A stretch of 64,000 nt of DNA from an uncultured Alloprevotella sp. Lineage in GTDB: Bacteria > Bacteroidota > Bacteroidia > Bacteroidales > Bacteroidaceae. Made by a program: the position numbers and the translations under genes. Below the pieces are notes generated by a model that did no database searches, had not been told where the DNA came from, and saw only the letters and a program-made list of their open reading frames with translations. Of this stretch, positions 42,684-52,953 are shown one piece after another. The stretch's first letter is position 1. Each line of letters starts with the position of its first letter. Location of the stretch: the NCBI GenBank assembly GCA_944322325.1, contig CALUOQ010000002.1:62001-126000 (forward strand), written 5' to 3'.

Positions 42684-45023
42684 ATGCCAAAGAATCTCGT
42701 CATTGTCGAGTCTCCCGCAAAAGCAAAGACTATCGAAAAGTTCCTGGGCAAAGACTTCAAAGTCATGTCCAGTTACGGGCACATTCGCGACCTGAAGAAA
42801 AAAAACTTCGGCGTTGACTTGGAAACTTTCCAGCCTGAATACGAAATTCCTGCCGACAAGGAAAAGGTCGTGAACGACCTGAAGAAACAAGCCAAGAGCG
42901 CCGAAACCATCTGGCTGGCTTCCGATGAAGACCGCGAGGGAGAAGCCATTTCGTGGCACTTGGCCGAGGTGCTCGGCCTCGACACCGAACGTTCGAAGCG
43001 CATCGTTTTCCACGAGATTACCAAGCCTGCCATTCTCGCCGCCATCGCCCATCCGCGACACATCGACCTCAACCTGGTCGACGCTCAGCAGGCCCGGCGC
43101 GTGCTCGACCGCATCGTGGGCTTCAAACTGTCGCCCGTGCTGTGGCGGAAAGTACGGCCTAACCTCTCGGCCGGCCGTGTGCAAAGCGTAGCAGTGCGGC
43201 TCATCGTCGAACGGGAGCGCGAGATTCTGCATTTCAAGGCCGAAGCCGCTTTCCGCGTAACGGCCGTGTTTGACGTCACTACGGCCGACGGCACAGTCAC
43301 CCCCCTGAAGGCCGAACTCAATACGCGCTTCAAAACCGCCGCCGAAGCCGAGGCGTTCCTTGAAGCCTGCCGTCAGACCGATTTCACCATCTCGAACATC
43401 ACAACGCGCCCTACGCGCCGCACGCCGGCACCCCCGTTTACCACGTCTACGCTCCAGCAGGAAGCCGCGCGCAAGCTGGGTTTCCCCGTAGCCCTGACCA
43501 TGCGCGTAGCGCAAAGTCTCTACGAATCGGGACTGATCACCTACATGCGTACGGACTCCGTCAACCTCTCGACGCTGTGCCTGAACAGTTGCGGCACAGT
43601 TATCGAGAGCACCATGGGAGCGAACTACCATCAGGTCCGCCGCTTCCACACCCACACCAAAGGTGCACAAGAGGCCCACGAAGCCATACGCCCGACCAAC
43701 ATGGCGGACGAAACCATCAACGGCACGCAGCAGGAAAAGCGCCTTTACCAACTTATCTGGAAACGCACGCTGGCTTGCCAGATGGCCGACGCACAATTGG
43801 AGAAGACCGTCGTCACCATTGACATCAGCGGTCAGAGTCATCAGTTCGTCGCCACAGGCGAAGTCGTCAAGTTCGACGGTTTTCTGCGTGTCTACCGGGA
43901 GTCGAACGACGCTGACGCTGAGAACGAAGAAGAAAGTGGCTTACTCCCCCCGCTCAGCGAGGGACAGCAATTGAAACGCGACGAAATCATCGCACAAGAG
44001 CGCTACACGCAACATCCGCCACGCTACACCGAAGCCGCACTGGTCCACAAACTCGAGGAACTGGGCATCGGACGCCCGTCGACCTACGCGCCGACCATTT
44101 CGACCATCCAGCAACGCGAATACGTAGTCAAAGCAGACAAGGAGGGTACGGCACGCACGCTGCGCCAACTCGTGCTCAAAGGCGACAAAGTGTCGTCGAA
44201 AACCAAAACTGAAACCATCGGCGCGGAAAAGAACAAGCTCATCCCGACCGATACGGGCATCGTGGTCAATGACTTTCTTCTGGAATACTTCCCGGGAATT
44301 ATGGATTACAACTTCACCGCCAACGTGGAGAAAGACTTCGATGAAATCGCCGAGGGTAAGAAGAATTGGGTCGAGCTCATGCAACATTTTTACGATGACT
44401 TCGAGCCGCAAGTCGAAAAGACCATGGCGCAAAAAAGCGAGCACAAGGTTGGCGAACGGCTGCTGGGGCAGGATCCGCAAACGGGGCAACCGGTCTCCGT
44501 GAAAATAGGCCGTTACGGCCCTATGGTACAGATCGGTGAAGCCGGAACCCACGACAAACCCCGCTTCGCCACGCTGAAACCGGAGCAAAGCATCGAAACC
44601 ATCACGCTCGACGAGGCGCTCGAACTGTTCAAGCTGCCGCGCACTTTGGGCGACTTCGAAGGAAAAACCGTGGTTGTCAACACCGGTCGCTTCGGGCCCT
44701 ACGTCCGCCACGACGGCAAATTCGTGTCCATACCCAAAGGCACCGACCCCATGGCCGTCACCCTCGACGAAGCCATCGGCCTCATCGAATCCAAGCGCAA
44801 AGCAGAAGCTGAACGCCACATTAAGTCTTTTGACGAAGACGCCGACATGGAAGTCCTGAAAGGCCGTTTCGGTCCCTACATCGCTTACCAGGGGAAAAAC
44901 TACCGCTTGCCCAAGGAAGCCGCCGAGCGCGCCGCAGAACTCACTTACGACGAATGTAAACAAATTGTCGACGCCGAGGCAGCCAAACCGGCCCGCCCTA
45001 CACGCCGTCGGCGCAACGCTTGA
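42684..45023 (+). CDS. topA: DNA topoisomerase I
   Basis: 779 residues from ATG 42684 (MPKNLVIVESPAKAKTIEKF). TOPRIM: VIVESPAKAK and ASDEDREGEAISWH. Active-site tyrosine in SLYESGLITYMRTDSVNLS. The C-terminus has no CxxC zinc fingers; instead it carries repeated Topoisom_C-type units (GRFGPYVRHDGKFVSIPKG; GRFGPYIAYQGKNYRLPKE) and ends in a basic tail, as usual in Bacteroidota. It relaxes negative supercoils. aroK follows eight bases after the stop. Confidence 0.97.
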   Translation: MPKNLVIVESPAKAKTIEKFLGKDFKVMSSYGHIRDLKKKNFGVDLETFQPEYEIPADKEKVVNDLKKQAKSAETIWLASDEDREGEAISWHLAEVLGLDTERSKRIVFHEITKPAILAAIAHPRHIDLNLVDAQQARRVLDRIVGFKLSPVLWRKVRPNLSAGRVQSVAVRLIVEREREILHFKAEAAFRVTAVFDVTTADGTVTPLKAELNTRFKTAAEAEAFLEACRQTDFTISNITTRPTRRTPAPPFTTSTLQQEAARKLGFPVALTMRVAQSLYESGLITYMRTDSVNLSTLCLNSCGTVIESTMGANYHQVRRFHTHTKGAQEAHEAIRPTNMADETINGTQQEKRLYQLIWKRTLACQMADAQLEKTVVTIDISGQSHQFVATGEVVKFDGFLRVYRESNDADAENEEESGLLPPLSEGQQLKRDEIIAQERYTQHPPRYTEAALVHKLEELGIGRPSTYAPTISTIQQREYVVKADKEGTARTLRQLVLKGDKVSSKTKTETIGAEKNKLIPTDTGIVVNDFLLEYFPGIMDYNFTANVEKDFDEIAEGKKNWVELMQHFYDDFEPQVEKTMAQKSEHKVGERLLGQDPQTGQPVSVKIGRYGPMVQIGEAGTHDKPRFATLKPEQSIETITLDEALELFKLPRTLGDFEGKTVVVNTGRFGPYVRHDGKFVSIPKGTDPMAVTLDEAIGLIESKRKAEAERHIKSFDEDADMEVLKGRFGPYIAYQGKNYRLPKEAAERAAELTYDECKQIVDAEAAKPARPTRRRRNA

Positions 45024-45031
45024 TACGACCG

Positions 45032-45559
45032 ATGAAGAGCATCATCCTGATGGGGTACATGTGTGCCGGTAAAACCCTCGTAGGCAAAACACTCGGCCTC
45101 GCGCTGGGGCGTACGTTCTATGACCTCGACTGGTACGTAGAGGAACGTTTTCACCGCAAAGTCTCCCAGATTTTTGCTGAGGACGGCGAAACAGCTTTCC
45201 GCGACTTGGAGCGACGTATGCTCCATGAAGTCGCCGAATTCGAGGACATCGTACTTTCGTGCGGCGGCGGCACGCCTTGTTTCTTTGACAACATCGACTA
45301 CATGAATGCGTGCGGCGAAACGGTCTACCTGAAGGCCTCGCCCGACACGCTGCTCAAACATATCGCCATGAGTCGCGGCGAGCGCCCCCTGCTTAAGGGG
45401 AAATCGCCCGAAGAACTACGCACCTTCATCACTACGCAGCTACAGGAACGCGAGCCTTACTATCTGAAGGCCCGCCACGTTGTCAACATCGACGTGCTCG
45501 ACGACTCGGCCAAAATCAGCGCCATCGCTAACCAGATACGCACACTCTTACACCTTTAA
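45032..45559 (+). CDS. aroK: Shikimate kinase
   Basis: 175 residues from ATG 45032. Walker A GYMCAGKT near the N-terminus, with Cys where most family members have Gly or Ser; the shikimate-binding DLDWYVEE and the FRDLERRMLHEV helix; SCGGGTPCF (the GGG substrate loop); RPLLKG in the lid. It phosphorylates shikimate in aromatic amino-acid synthesis. Probably co-transcribed with topA and followed by speA after 23 bases. Confidence 0.93.
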   Translation: MKSIILMGYMCAGKTLVGKTLGLALGRTFYDLDWYVEERFHRKVSQIFAEDGETAFRDLERRMLHEVAEFEDIVLSCGGGTPCFFDNIDYMNACGETVYLKASPDTLLKHIAMSRGERPLLKGKSPEELRTFITTQLQEREPYYLKARHVVNIDVLDDSAKISAIANQIRTLLHL

Positions 45560-45582
45560 CCACACCCCGCGACATTAGCAAA

Positions 45583-47475
45583 ATGAGAAAATGGAGAATC
45601 GAGGACTCCGAGGAATTGTACAATATCGGAGGATGGGGCGTCAGTTACTTCGGCGTCAACGAAAAAGGACACGTTTATGTCAGTCCCCAGAAAAACAGTA
45701 TACAGATTGACCTGAAAGAGCTTATGGACGAGCTGGCCACGCGCGACATTACGGCCCCCGTTCTGCTCCGCTTCCCCGACATTCTGGACAACCGGATTGA
45801 AAAGACGGCCGAATGCTTCAAAATTGCAGCCAAGCAATATAAATTTCAGGCCGAGCACTTCATCATTTTTCCCATTAAGGTCAATCAGATGCGCCCCGTG
45901 GTTGAAGAAATCATCAGCCACGGAAAGAAGTTCAACCTTGGACTCGAGGCCGGCTCCAAGCCCGAACTTCACATCGTCCTTGCCACCAACATGGACAGCG
46001 ACAGCCTCATCATCTGCAACGGGCACAAGGACCAAAATTTCATAGAGCTGGCTCTGCTGGCTCAGAAGATGGGAAAACGCGTGTTCCTTGTCGTCGAAAA
46101 ACTCCCTGAGCTGCAAATCATCACCCAAACGGCCGAACGGCTCGGCGTCAGGCCCAACCTTGGCATCCGCATCAAGCTGGCCTCCTCAGGCGCCGGCAAG
46201 TGGGAAGAAAGCGGCGGCGATGCTTCCAAGTTCGGTCTCAACTCGAGCGAGCTCTTAGAGGCGCTGAGCCAGCTCAAAGCCATGAACATGCAGGACTGCC
46301 TTAAACTTATCCACTTCCATATCGGCAGTCAAATCCCCAAAATCCGCGTCATCTCCAACGCCCTGCGCGAAGCGGCCCAATTCTACGTCCAGCTCCACGC
46401 TCTCGGCTTCAACATCGAGTTCGTCGACTGCGGCGGCGGCCTCGGCGTCGACTACGACGGCACCCGCTCCTCCAATTCGGGCAGTTCCGCCAACTATTCC
46501 ATCCAAGAGTACGTCAACGACTGCGTCTACACCTTTGTGGACGCCGCGGACAAGAACAACATTCCGCATCCCAACATTATTACCGAGGGCGGCCGCTCGC
46601 TGACGGCCCACCACTCCGTCCTTATCCTCGACGTGCTTGAGAGCGTAAGCGTACCGCAGATGGACGAAAACTTCGAAGCTACGGAAAACGACCACCAGCT
46701 GGTGCGCGACCTCTCGGAAATATGGGACAAACTCTCGCCCCGCTCCATGCTGGAAGATTGGCACGACGCCGAACAAACCCGCGAGGAGGCGCTCAATCTT
46801 TTCAGCCACGGCATCATCGACCTCAAGACCCGCGCGCAAATCGAAAGCCTCTACTGGAGTATCACGCGCGAAGTCAATGAACTCGTGCACCACCAGAAGC
46901 ACGTCCCCGACGAGCTCCGCAAACTCGACAAGCTACTTGCCGACAAATACTTCTGCAACTTCTCGCTTTTTCAGTCGTTGCCCGATTCCTGGGGACTGGA
47001 CCAGCTTTTCCCCATCATGCCGATACAGCGGCTCGACGAAAAGCCTGACCGCCCGGCCACACTGCAAGACATCACCTGCGACAGCGACGGAAAAATCACG
47101 TCCTACGTCAACTCCATGCAGCAGACCAGTTACCTGCCGCTCCACGCCGTTCAACCCGGCGAGCGCTACTATATCGGCGTGTTCCTCGTCGGCGCTTATC
47201 AGGAAATCCTCGGCAACATGCACAACCTCTTCGGCGACACCAACGCCGTGCACATCGTGGTCGACGGCGACAGCTACAGCATCGCGAAGACCATCGATGG
47301 CGAAACCGTGGCCGAAGTGCTCGATTACGTGCAGTACGACGCCAAAAAGCTGGTCCGCCGCCTCGAAACGTGGGTCAGCAAGGCCGTCAAGGAAGGCCGC
47401 ATCACGATTGAAGAAGGCAAAGAATTCATTGCCAATTACCGCTCGGGACTCTACGGATACACTTATCTCGAATAG
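45583..47475 (+). CDS. speA: Biosynthetic arginine decarboxylase
   Basis: 630 residues, full length for SpeA. The PLP lysine lies in FIIFPIKVNQMRPVVEEI; LGLEAGSKPELH, LIHFHIGSQIP, VDCGGGLGVDYDG and ITEGGRSLTAHHSVLILDV are typical of fold-III decarboxylases. It produces agmatine for polyamine synthesis. Ends with GLYGYTYLE and a strong terminator at 47508-47540. Confidence 0.97.
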   Translation: MRKWRIEDSEELYNIGGWGVSYFGVNEKGHVYVSPQKNSIQIDLKELMDELATRDITAPVLLRFPDILDNRIEKTAECFKIAAKQYKFQAEHFIIFPIKVNQMRPVVEEIISHGKKFNLGLEAGSKPELHIVLATNMDSDSLIICNGHKDQNFIELALLAQKMGKRVFLVVEKLPELQIITQTAERLGVRPNLGIRIKLASSGAGKWEESGGDASKFGLNSSELLEALSQLKAMNMQDCLKLIHFHIGSQIPKIRVISNALREAAQFYVQLHALGFNIEFVDCGGGLGVDYDGTRSSNSGSSANYSIQEYVNDCVYTFVDAADKNNIPHPNIITEGGRSLTAHHSVLILDVLESVSVPQMDENFEATENDHQLVRDLSEIWDKLSPRSMLEDWHDAEQTREEALNLFSHGIIDLKTRAQIESLYWSITREVNELVHHQKHVPDELRKLDKLLADKYFCNFSLFQSLPDSWGLDQLFPIMPIQRLDEKPDRPATLQDITCDSDGKITSYVNSMQQTSYLPLHAVQPGERYYIGVFLVGAYQEILGNMHNLFGDTNAVHIVVDGDSYSIAKTIDGETVAEVLDYVQYDAKKLVRRLETWVSKAVKEGRITIEEGKEFIANYRSGLYGYTYLE

Positions 47476-47507
47476 GTCCGTAGCGCTTCCATCCCCCATT
47501 ACCGTAC

Positions 47508-47540
47508 AAAAGTCCCGGGAGAAAGAATTCCGGGACTTTT
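47508..47540 (+). terminator. Intrinsic terminator for speA
   Basis: Arms AAAAGTCCCGG (47508-47518) and CCGGGACTTTT (47530-47540), followed by TATAT. The rest of 47541-47653 shows nothing notable. Confidence 0.85.
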
Positions 47541-47653
47541 TATATCCGTGCCAACCACAGCCGGCTACTCCGAATAATTCCGGAAAAGCGGATGGCATCA
47601 CCCGATTTTACCTTTCATAACGTCCCCAACAGATGCTAAAACTCCTATAATAC

Positions 47654-47684
47654 TTTGGCGAATCGGAAAAAGGGCGTACCTTTG
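47654..47684 (+). promoter_or_regulatory. Complete Bacteroidota promoter for greA
   Basis: -33 TTTG (47654-47657) and -7 TACCTTTG (47677-47684) separated by exactly 19 bases, the canonical spacing. It gives a ~120-base leader before the greA ATG at 47810. Confidence 0.7.
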
Positions 47685-47809
47685 TGCCGTACATAATAGG
47701 GGAAACAGCAGAAAGGGTTCCAGTCACGACGACGGGAATTCTTTTTCTTATTATCCCCGTTCCCGTACCATCAAAAACAATTTGTAGAACATCACAAACT
47801 GACCAAGAA

Positions 47810-48277
47810 ATGGCTTACATGACACAAGAAGGCTACGACAAAATGGTAGCTCAACTTAGGCAAATGGAAACCATCGAGCGCCCTAAGGCCTCAGCCGCCA
47901 TCGCCGAGGCCCGCGACAAAGGCGACCTGTCCGAAAACAGCGAGTACGACGCAGCCAAAGAGGCCCAAGCCATGCTCGAAATCAAGATTAACCAGCTGAA
48001 AGCAGCGATTGCCGAAGCCAAAATCATCGACCCGACGAAGCTGAAGGCCGACGTGGTACAGATTCTTTCCACCGTCGAAATGAAGAACACCCGTACGGGC
48101 CAGATAATGAAGTACACCATCGTCAGCGAGAGCGAAGCCAACCTGCGTGAAGGCAAAATCTCGTCGACGACGCCCATTGCCCAAGGCTTACTTGGCAAGA
48201 AAGTCGGCGACAAGGTCGACGTCAAAGTGCCCAACGGGACTATCGGCCTCGAAATCGTCAGCATCGCGTTTAACTAA
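47810..48277 (+). CDS. greA: Transcription elongation factor GreA
   Basis: 155 residues from ATG 47810 (MAYMTQEGYDKMVAQL). The N-terminal coiled coil with EARDKGDLSENSEYDAAKEA at its tip (the acidic DLSENxEY residues that act in RNA polymerase), and the C-terminal FKBP-like domain ending GTIGLEIVSIAFN. It rescues backtracked RNA polymerase. The first in-frame codons upstream belong to the leader. Confidence 0.96.
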   Translation: MAYMTQEGYDKMVAQLRQMETIERPKASAAIAEARDKGDLSENSEYDAAKEAQAMLEIKINQLKAAIAEAKIIDPTKLKADVVQILSTVEMKNTRTGQIMKYTIVSESEANLREGKISSTTPIAQGLLGKKVGDKVDVKVPNGTIGLEIVSIAFN

Positions 48278-48304
48278 GGTTCCGACCTGATCAATCCTGA
48301 CGCC

Positions 48305-48694
48305 ATGACAATTTTCAGCAAAATCATCGCCGGTGAAATTCCGAGCTACAAATGCGCCGAGAACGACCGCTTCTACGCTTTCCTCGACATTAATCCTATT
48401 GCCAAAGGGCACACGCTTGTCGTCCCGAAGCACGAGGTGGATTACCTCTTCGACCTTGATGACGACGAACTGGCTGACATGATTGTCTTCGCCAAGCGTG
48501 TGGCCAAGGCCATCCGTGCCGCTTATCCCTGCCGCAAGGTCGGCATGGCCGTACTCGGCCTTGAAGTGAACCACGCGCACATCCACCTCATTCCCCTCCA
48601 AAGCGAGGGAGACATGGACTTCCGCCGCGAAAAGCTGCAACTTACGGCCGAAGAAATGGAGGAGATCGCGCACCGCATCCGGGAGCAATTCTAA
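48305..48694 (+). CDS. HIT-family (histidine triad) nucleotide hydrolase
   Basis: 129 residues. The triad is NHAHIHLIPL (HxHxH); IFSKIIAGEIPSYKCAEND and FLDINPIAKGHTLVVPK are typical of HinT/HIT proteins. Hydrolyses nucleotide phosphoramidates or dinucleotides. It begins 27 bases after greA and probably shares its promoter. Confidence 0.94.
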   Translation: MTIFSKIIAGEIPSYKCAENDRFYAFLDINPIAKGHTLVVPKHEVDYLFDLDDDELADMIVFAKRVAKAIRAAYPCRKVGMAVLGLEVNHAHIHLIPLQSEGDMDFRREKLQLTAEEMEEIAHRIREQF

Positions 48695-48722
48695 GTCTTA
48701 GGAAGCAAAACGCCTATCCCGT

Positions 48723-48780
48723 CATACGATTCGGGCCGGCAAGGGTTAAACCACATTCCCTTGCCGGCCCGAATCGTATG
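48723..48780. terminator. 23-bp perfect inverted repeat between convergent HIT and S41 genes
   Basis: Arms 48723-48745 and 48758-48780 are exact reverse complements (left arm starts CATACGATTCGGGCCGGC), 12-base loop. No T tract on either strand. Position suggests a shared transcript 3' end. Confidence 0.6.
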
Positions 48781-48795
48781 GGGCAGCGCAGCGCG

Positions 48796-50412
48796 CTATT
48801 TGGCCAAGGCTACGGGCTGCTCTTTTCTGAGCAATTCGAGCGCTCGCTGCACAACGGTATTCCGTTCGTTCAGTATCCGGAAATACTCCGAACGGTCCCA
48901 CAGGTCGTAAGCCACCAGCGCTTTGAGTATGAAGCGCAGCTGCGGCAACGTCTCGGCCAGTTCGGCGCTGTCCTTCGGCTCTATTTTCGCAGCCTTGCCG
49001 CGCGCTACGACACTGTCCACAAGGCTTTGCGGCACCTCGTAGTGTGCATAGAAATCGTCAAACGTACGATAGCGCTCCTGTAGTTCCTTGCGGTTGCGGT
49101 CGATGTAGTGGAGCGACAGCTCGTTGTAGATATTCTGCCGCGCCAAAGCGCGATAGAAACGCGTATAGAGCGTCGTGTCAGCCGGCACGAAGTAGTCCGG
49201 CATAATGCCGCCACCTCCGTACACCGTACGCCCTTTCTCAAGCGTTTTGTACACCTTGGTCGAATCGAGATGCACGCTGTCTATGCTCATCAGTTCACCG
49301 CTTGCATAGCGGTTCACCAAGTCCATGTCGTAGTCCTGCTTGTTTCCTTTCTCGTAAGGCTTCTGTATGCACCGGCCCGAGGGCGTGTAGTAATGCGCCA
49401 CCGTCAGGCGTATCATCGCGCCGTCGGGCAGGGGTACGGGCCGCTGCACCAACCCCTTACCAAAGGTGCGCCGACCGACGATGATGCCGCGGTCGTGGTC
49501 CTGCACGGCGCCGGCCACTATCTCGGCCGCCGAGGCCGTAAACTCGTCCACCAGGATGGCCAGTCGCCCCTCTTGGAACGTACCGCCACCCTTAGCCGTA
49601 TATTTTTCGCGCGATACGGTGCGTCCTTCCGTGTAGACCACCAGGTCGCCTATCTCCAGGAATTCGTTCGCTACCTCGGCAGCCGCCCCCAGGTAACCGC
49701 CGCCGTTGTACTGCAAGTCCAGTATGAGCGACGTCATTCCCTGCTTCTTGAGTTCCTTCATGGCGTTGCGCAATTCCTCGCCGGTGGTCATGCCAAAGTT
49801 GTCGAAGCGCACATAACCGATGCCGGGGGCTATCATGTACGCCGCGTCGAGAGAGTTGACCGGAATCTTGTCGCGCACCACCCGGAAAGTGAGCAGGCCG
49901 GTCGCCCCGCGGCGCACGACGCCCAAATCCACCTCCGTACCTTTCGGACCGCGCAGCAGGCCCATGATGGAGTCGCGGTCCATTTTCACGCCCGCAATGG
50001 GCCGTCCGTCCACGCTTACGATGCGGTCGCCGGCCAGTATGCCGACACGGTCGCTCGGACCTTTCGATACGGGCTGAATGACGACGAGCGTGTCGTTCAG
50101 CATGTTGAACTGCACACCGATACCCTCGAAGTTTCCTTCCAGCGGTTCCGTCAGTTTTTTTGTTTCCTTTGCGTTGGTGTACGTCGAGTGCGGGTCGAGT
50201 TTCTCCAACATACCTTTTATGGCGTCTTCGACCAGTTTTTTCTGGTCTACGCTGTCCACGTAAAAGTTTGCGATAGCCACTTCGGCCGTCTGTAGTTTTC
50301 GCAGCTGCTCGGTGTCTATCGTGAGGCGGTCCGACGTCTGGGCGCCGGCCGCTGCCGCCCATACGAAGGCAGCAAGGGTCAGTAATTTTCGCATAGGGTT
50401 GAAACGGTTCAT
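48796..50412 (-). CDS. S41-family C-terminal processing protease
   Basis: 538 residues; signal peptide from the second Met (MRKLLTLAAFVWAAAAGAQ). PDZ domain: EGNFEGIGVQFNMLNDTLVV, ILAGDRIVSVDGRPI. Protease domain: YNGGGYLGAAAEV, LVDEFTASAAEIVAGA with the catalytic Ser, and GRRTFGKGLVQ with the catalytic Lys. The C-terminal ~150 residues are helical (RFYRALARQNIYNEL). A periplasmic tail-specific protease. coaD lies six bases upstream in the same unit. Confidence 0.94.
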   Translation of the reverse strand: MNRFNPMRKLLTLAAFVWAAAAGAQTSDRLTIDTEQLRKLQTAEVAIANFYVDSVDQKKLVEDAIKGMLEKLDPHSTYTNAKETKKLTEPLEGNFEGIGVQFNMLNDTLVVIQPVSKGPSDRVGILAGDRIVSVDGRPIAGVKMDRDSIMGLLRGPKGTEVDLGVVRRGATGLLTFRVVRDKIPVNSLDAAYMIAPGIGYVRFDNFGMTTGEELRNAMKELKKQGMTSLILDLQYNGGGYLGAAAEVANEFLEIGDLVVYTEGRTVSREKYTAKGGGTFQEGRLAILVDEFTASAAEIVAGAVQDHDRGIIVGRRTFGKGLVQRPVPLPDGAMIRLTVAHYYTPSGRCIQKPYEKGNKQDYDMDLVNRYASGELMSIDSVHLDSTKVYKTLEKGRTVYGGGGIMPDYFVPADTTLYTRFYRALARQNIYNELSLHYIDRNRKELQERYRTFDDFYAHYEVPQSLVDSVVARGKAAKIEPKDSAELAETLPQLRFILKALVAYDLWDRSEYFRILNERNTVVQRALELLRKEQPVALAK

Positions 50413-50418
50413 CGTAGT

Positions 50419-50868
50419 TCAGGGTTTCTTGGGCAGGAAGTCCGACACGTCTTTGCCAAAGGCGATAAGTTCGCGCACTACGCTCGACGACACGCTCGAG
50501 TAGTGCGGCTCGGTGAAGAGCAGCACCGTCTCGATGCCCGACAGACGGTGGTTCATGTTGGCAATGTCGCGCTCGTACTCGAAGTCCTTCACCGAACGCA
50601 GACCGCGCAGAATAAATTTTGCACCGACGCGATGGGCAAAGTCGATGGTCAGGTCGTCGTAACTCTCGACGCGTACACGGGGCTCGTCGGCGTAAAGCCG
50701 GCTGATGGCGGCGACGCGCTCGGCCGGTGCGTAGAGGGCGCGCTTGCTCTCGTTGAGTCCGACGCCGATGACTATCTCGTCAAAAAGGGGCAGACCGCGC
50801 TCCACAATACTGGCGTGCCCGATAGTGAACGGGTCGAAACTGCCCGGAAATATGGCGACTTTCTTCAT
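50419..50868 (-). CDS. coaD: Phosphopantetheine adenylyltransferase
   Basis: 149 residues. Nucleotidyltransferase HxGH-type motif: [38 protein letters not shown]; and [13 protein letters not shown] with the ISSTxxR-like site. It makes dephospho-CoA from ATP and 4'-phosphopantetheine. Sits between parE and the S41 protease on the minus strand, a usual order in this phylum. Confidence 0.97.
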   Translation of the reverse strand: MKKVAIFPGSFDPFTIGHASIVERGLPLFDEIVIGVGLNESKRALYAPAERVAAISRLYADEPRVRVESYDDLTIDFAHRVGAKFILRGLRSVKDFEYERDIANMNHRLSGIETVLLFTEPHYSSVSSSVVRELIAFGKDVSDFLPKKP

Positions 50869-50895
50869 GTCTTCTCTTTCTGTTCCCGGCTGGGC

Positions 50896-52926
50896 TCAGG
50901 CTTCGTCGGTGGCCGCGTCGGCAGGGTCCTCCTCGACGACCAGGTTGTTGATAATAAATGTCTGCCTCTCCATCGTATTTTTCCCCATATAGTATTCGAG
51001 CAGCTCCTTGACTTGGTCGCTCTTGTGCAGCTGCACTTGTTCCAAGCGCATTTCCGGCCCGATGAAGTGCTTGAACTCGTCGGGCGAAATCTCTCCCAGT
51101 CCTTTGAACCGGGTGATTTCCGGGTCCGGACCGAGACGGTCGATGGCCGCAAGGCGCTCTTCCTCGCTGTAGCAGTAAACGGTCTCAAACTCCGAGCGGT
51201 CGGCGCTCTTCGTCTTTCTGAGGATGGCGGCGCCGGCGCTTTGCTCGTCGACGCTGACCGGTTTGGCCGCCGCACGGACTTTCTTTTTCTTATTCCTGAC
51301 GCGGAACAGGGGCGTCTGAAGGATATAGACGTGGCCTTTCTTGATGAGGTCGGGGAAAAACTGTAGGAAGAAAGTAATCATGAGGAGGCGGATGTGCATC
51401 CCGTCGACGTCGGCGTCCGTCGCGACAATGACCTTGTTGTAACGAAGGCCGTCGAGTCCGTCCTCGATGTTGAGGGCGGCTTGCAACAGGTTGAACTCCT
51501 CGTTCTCATAGACCACTTTTTTGGTCAGGCCGTAGCAATTGAGCGGTTTGCCGCGCAGCGAGAACACGGCCTGGGTATTTACGTCGCGGCTCTTGGTGAT
51601 GGAACCGCTCGCTGAGTCGCCCTCGGTGATGAAAATGGAGCTGTCCAGCCGCGGGTCGGGCGTATCGTCGTCGTCCTTGCGGCTGCCTTTCACCGCGTCG
51701 TTCAGGTGGACGCGGCAGTCGCGCAGCTTGCGGTTGTGCAGATTGGCTTTCTTGGCCCGCTCGCGCGCCAGCTTCGTCACGCCGGCTATGGCCTTGCGCT
51801 CCTTCTCGCTTTCCTGAATTTTCTGGAGCAGCACGTCGGCCGTATCGGCGTTGCGGTGCAGGTAGTTGTCGACCTGCTCCTTCACGAAGTCGCCCACGAA
51901 TTTGTTCACGCTGACGCCGGACAGGGGGTAAGGCTGCCCGTCGCTGTCCTTGTCGGGCGCCATGTACAGGGAGCCGAGCTTGATTTTCGTCTGGCTTTCG
52001 AAGGTCGGCTCGATGACGTTCACCGAAATCGCAGCGACGAGGCCGTTGCGGATGTCCTGGACGTCCATGTTCTTGCCGTAGAACTCCTTGATGGTGCGGG
52101 CGATGTGCTCCTTGAAGGCGCTTTGGTGCGTGCCGCCCTGGGTGGTATGCTGACCGTTGACAAAGGAGTAGTACTCCTCGCCGTACTGGTTGGTGTGCGT
52201 AAAGGCGATTTCGATGTCCTCGCCGACGAGGTGCACGATGGGATAAAGGCCCGCGTTGGTCATGTTGTCGTTCAGCAAATCCACAAGGCCGTTGCGGCTG
52301 ACGATGCGTCGGCCGTTGTAGTAGATGGCGAGGCCGGCGTTGAGGTAGGTGTAGTTGCGGAGCAGCGTCTCGACGAATTCCGAGTGGTAGCGGTAGCCCG
52401 TGAAAAGCGTGGCGTCGGGTTCGAAGGCGATGTAGGTACCGTTCTCCTCGTCGGTGGCTTTCTGCTCGTCGCTGACCAGCTCGCCGCGCTCGAACAGGGC
52501 GGTGCGCATCTCGCCGTCGCGCACGCTGCGCACTTCGAAACGGGCACTCAGCGCGTTGACGGCCTTGGCACCGACGCCGTTAAGCCCGACGCTCTTTTTG
52601 AACGCCTTGGTGTCGTACTTGCCCCCTGTGTTCAACATGCTGACCGCCTCGATGAGCTTGCCCAGCGGTATGCCGCGTCCGTAGTCACGCACGCTGACGC
52701 GCTGTTCGTCTACCTCGATGTCGATGCGCTTGCCGGCACCCATGCGGAACTCGTCGATACTGTTGTCGACCACTTCTTTCAGCAGCACGTAGATGCCGTC
52801 CTCGGCGTGCGAGCCGTCGCCGAGGCGGCCGATGTACATACCCGGTCGCGTCCGCACGTGCTCCATGTCGGAGAGGTGGCGTATGTTGTCTTCCGTATAA
52901 CTGACCGTCGGTTTCGTTTCTTCCAT
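50896..52926 (-). CDS. parE: DNA topoisomerase IV subunit B
   Basis: 676 residues. GHKL ATPase motifs: [42 protein letters not shown] and the ATP-lid [32 protein letters not shown] and [18 protein letters not shown]. The short C-terminus and lack of the GyrB-specific insert favour ParE over GyrB; the linked coaD also fits the Bacteroidota parE locus. A subunit A gene is not in the window. Confidence 0.9.
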   Translation of the reverse strand: MEETKPTVSYTEDNIRHLSDMEHVRTRPGMYIGRLGDGSHAEDGIYVLLKEVVDNSIDEFRMGAGKRIDIEVDEQRVSVRDYGRGIPLGKLIEAVSMLNTGGKYDTKAFKKSVGLNGVGAKAVNALSARFEVRSVRDGEMRTALFERGELVSDEQKATDEENGTYIAFEPDATLFTGYRYHSEFVETLLRNYTYLNAGLAIYYNGRRIVSRNGLVDLLNDNMTNAGLYPIVHLVGEDIEIAFTHTNQYGEEYYSFVNGQHTTQGGTHQSAFKEHIARTIKEFYGKNMDVQDIRNGLVAAISVNVIEPTFESQTKIKLGSLYMAPDKDSDGQPYPLSGVSVNKFVGDFVKEQVDNYLHRNADTADVLLQKIQESEKERKAIAGVTKLARERAKKANLHNRKLRDCRVHLNDAVKGSRKDDDDTPDPRLDSSIFITEGDSASGSITKSRDVNTQAVFSLRGKPLNCYGLTKKVVYENEEFNLLQAALNIEDGLDGLRYNKVIVATDADVDGMHIRLLMITFFLQFFPDLIKKGHVYILQTPLFRVRNKKKKVRAAAKPVSVDEQSAGAAILRKTKSADRSEFETVYCYSEEERLAAIDRLGPDPEITRFKGLGEISPDEFKHFIGPEMRLEQVQLHKSDQVKELLEYYMGKNTMERQTFIINNLVVEEDPADAATDEA

Positions 52927-52953
52927 GTCGTTGCGTTTATCAGCGGGGTAAGG

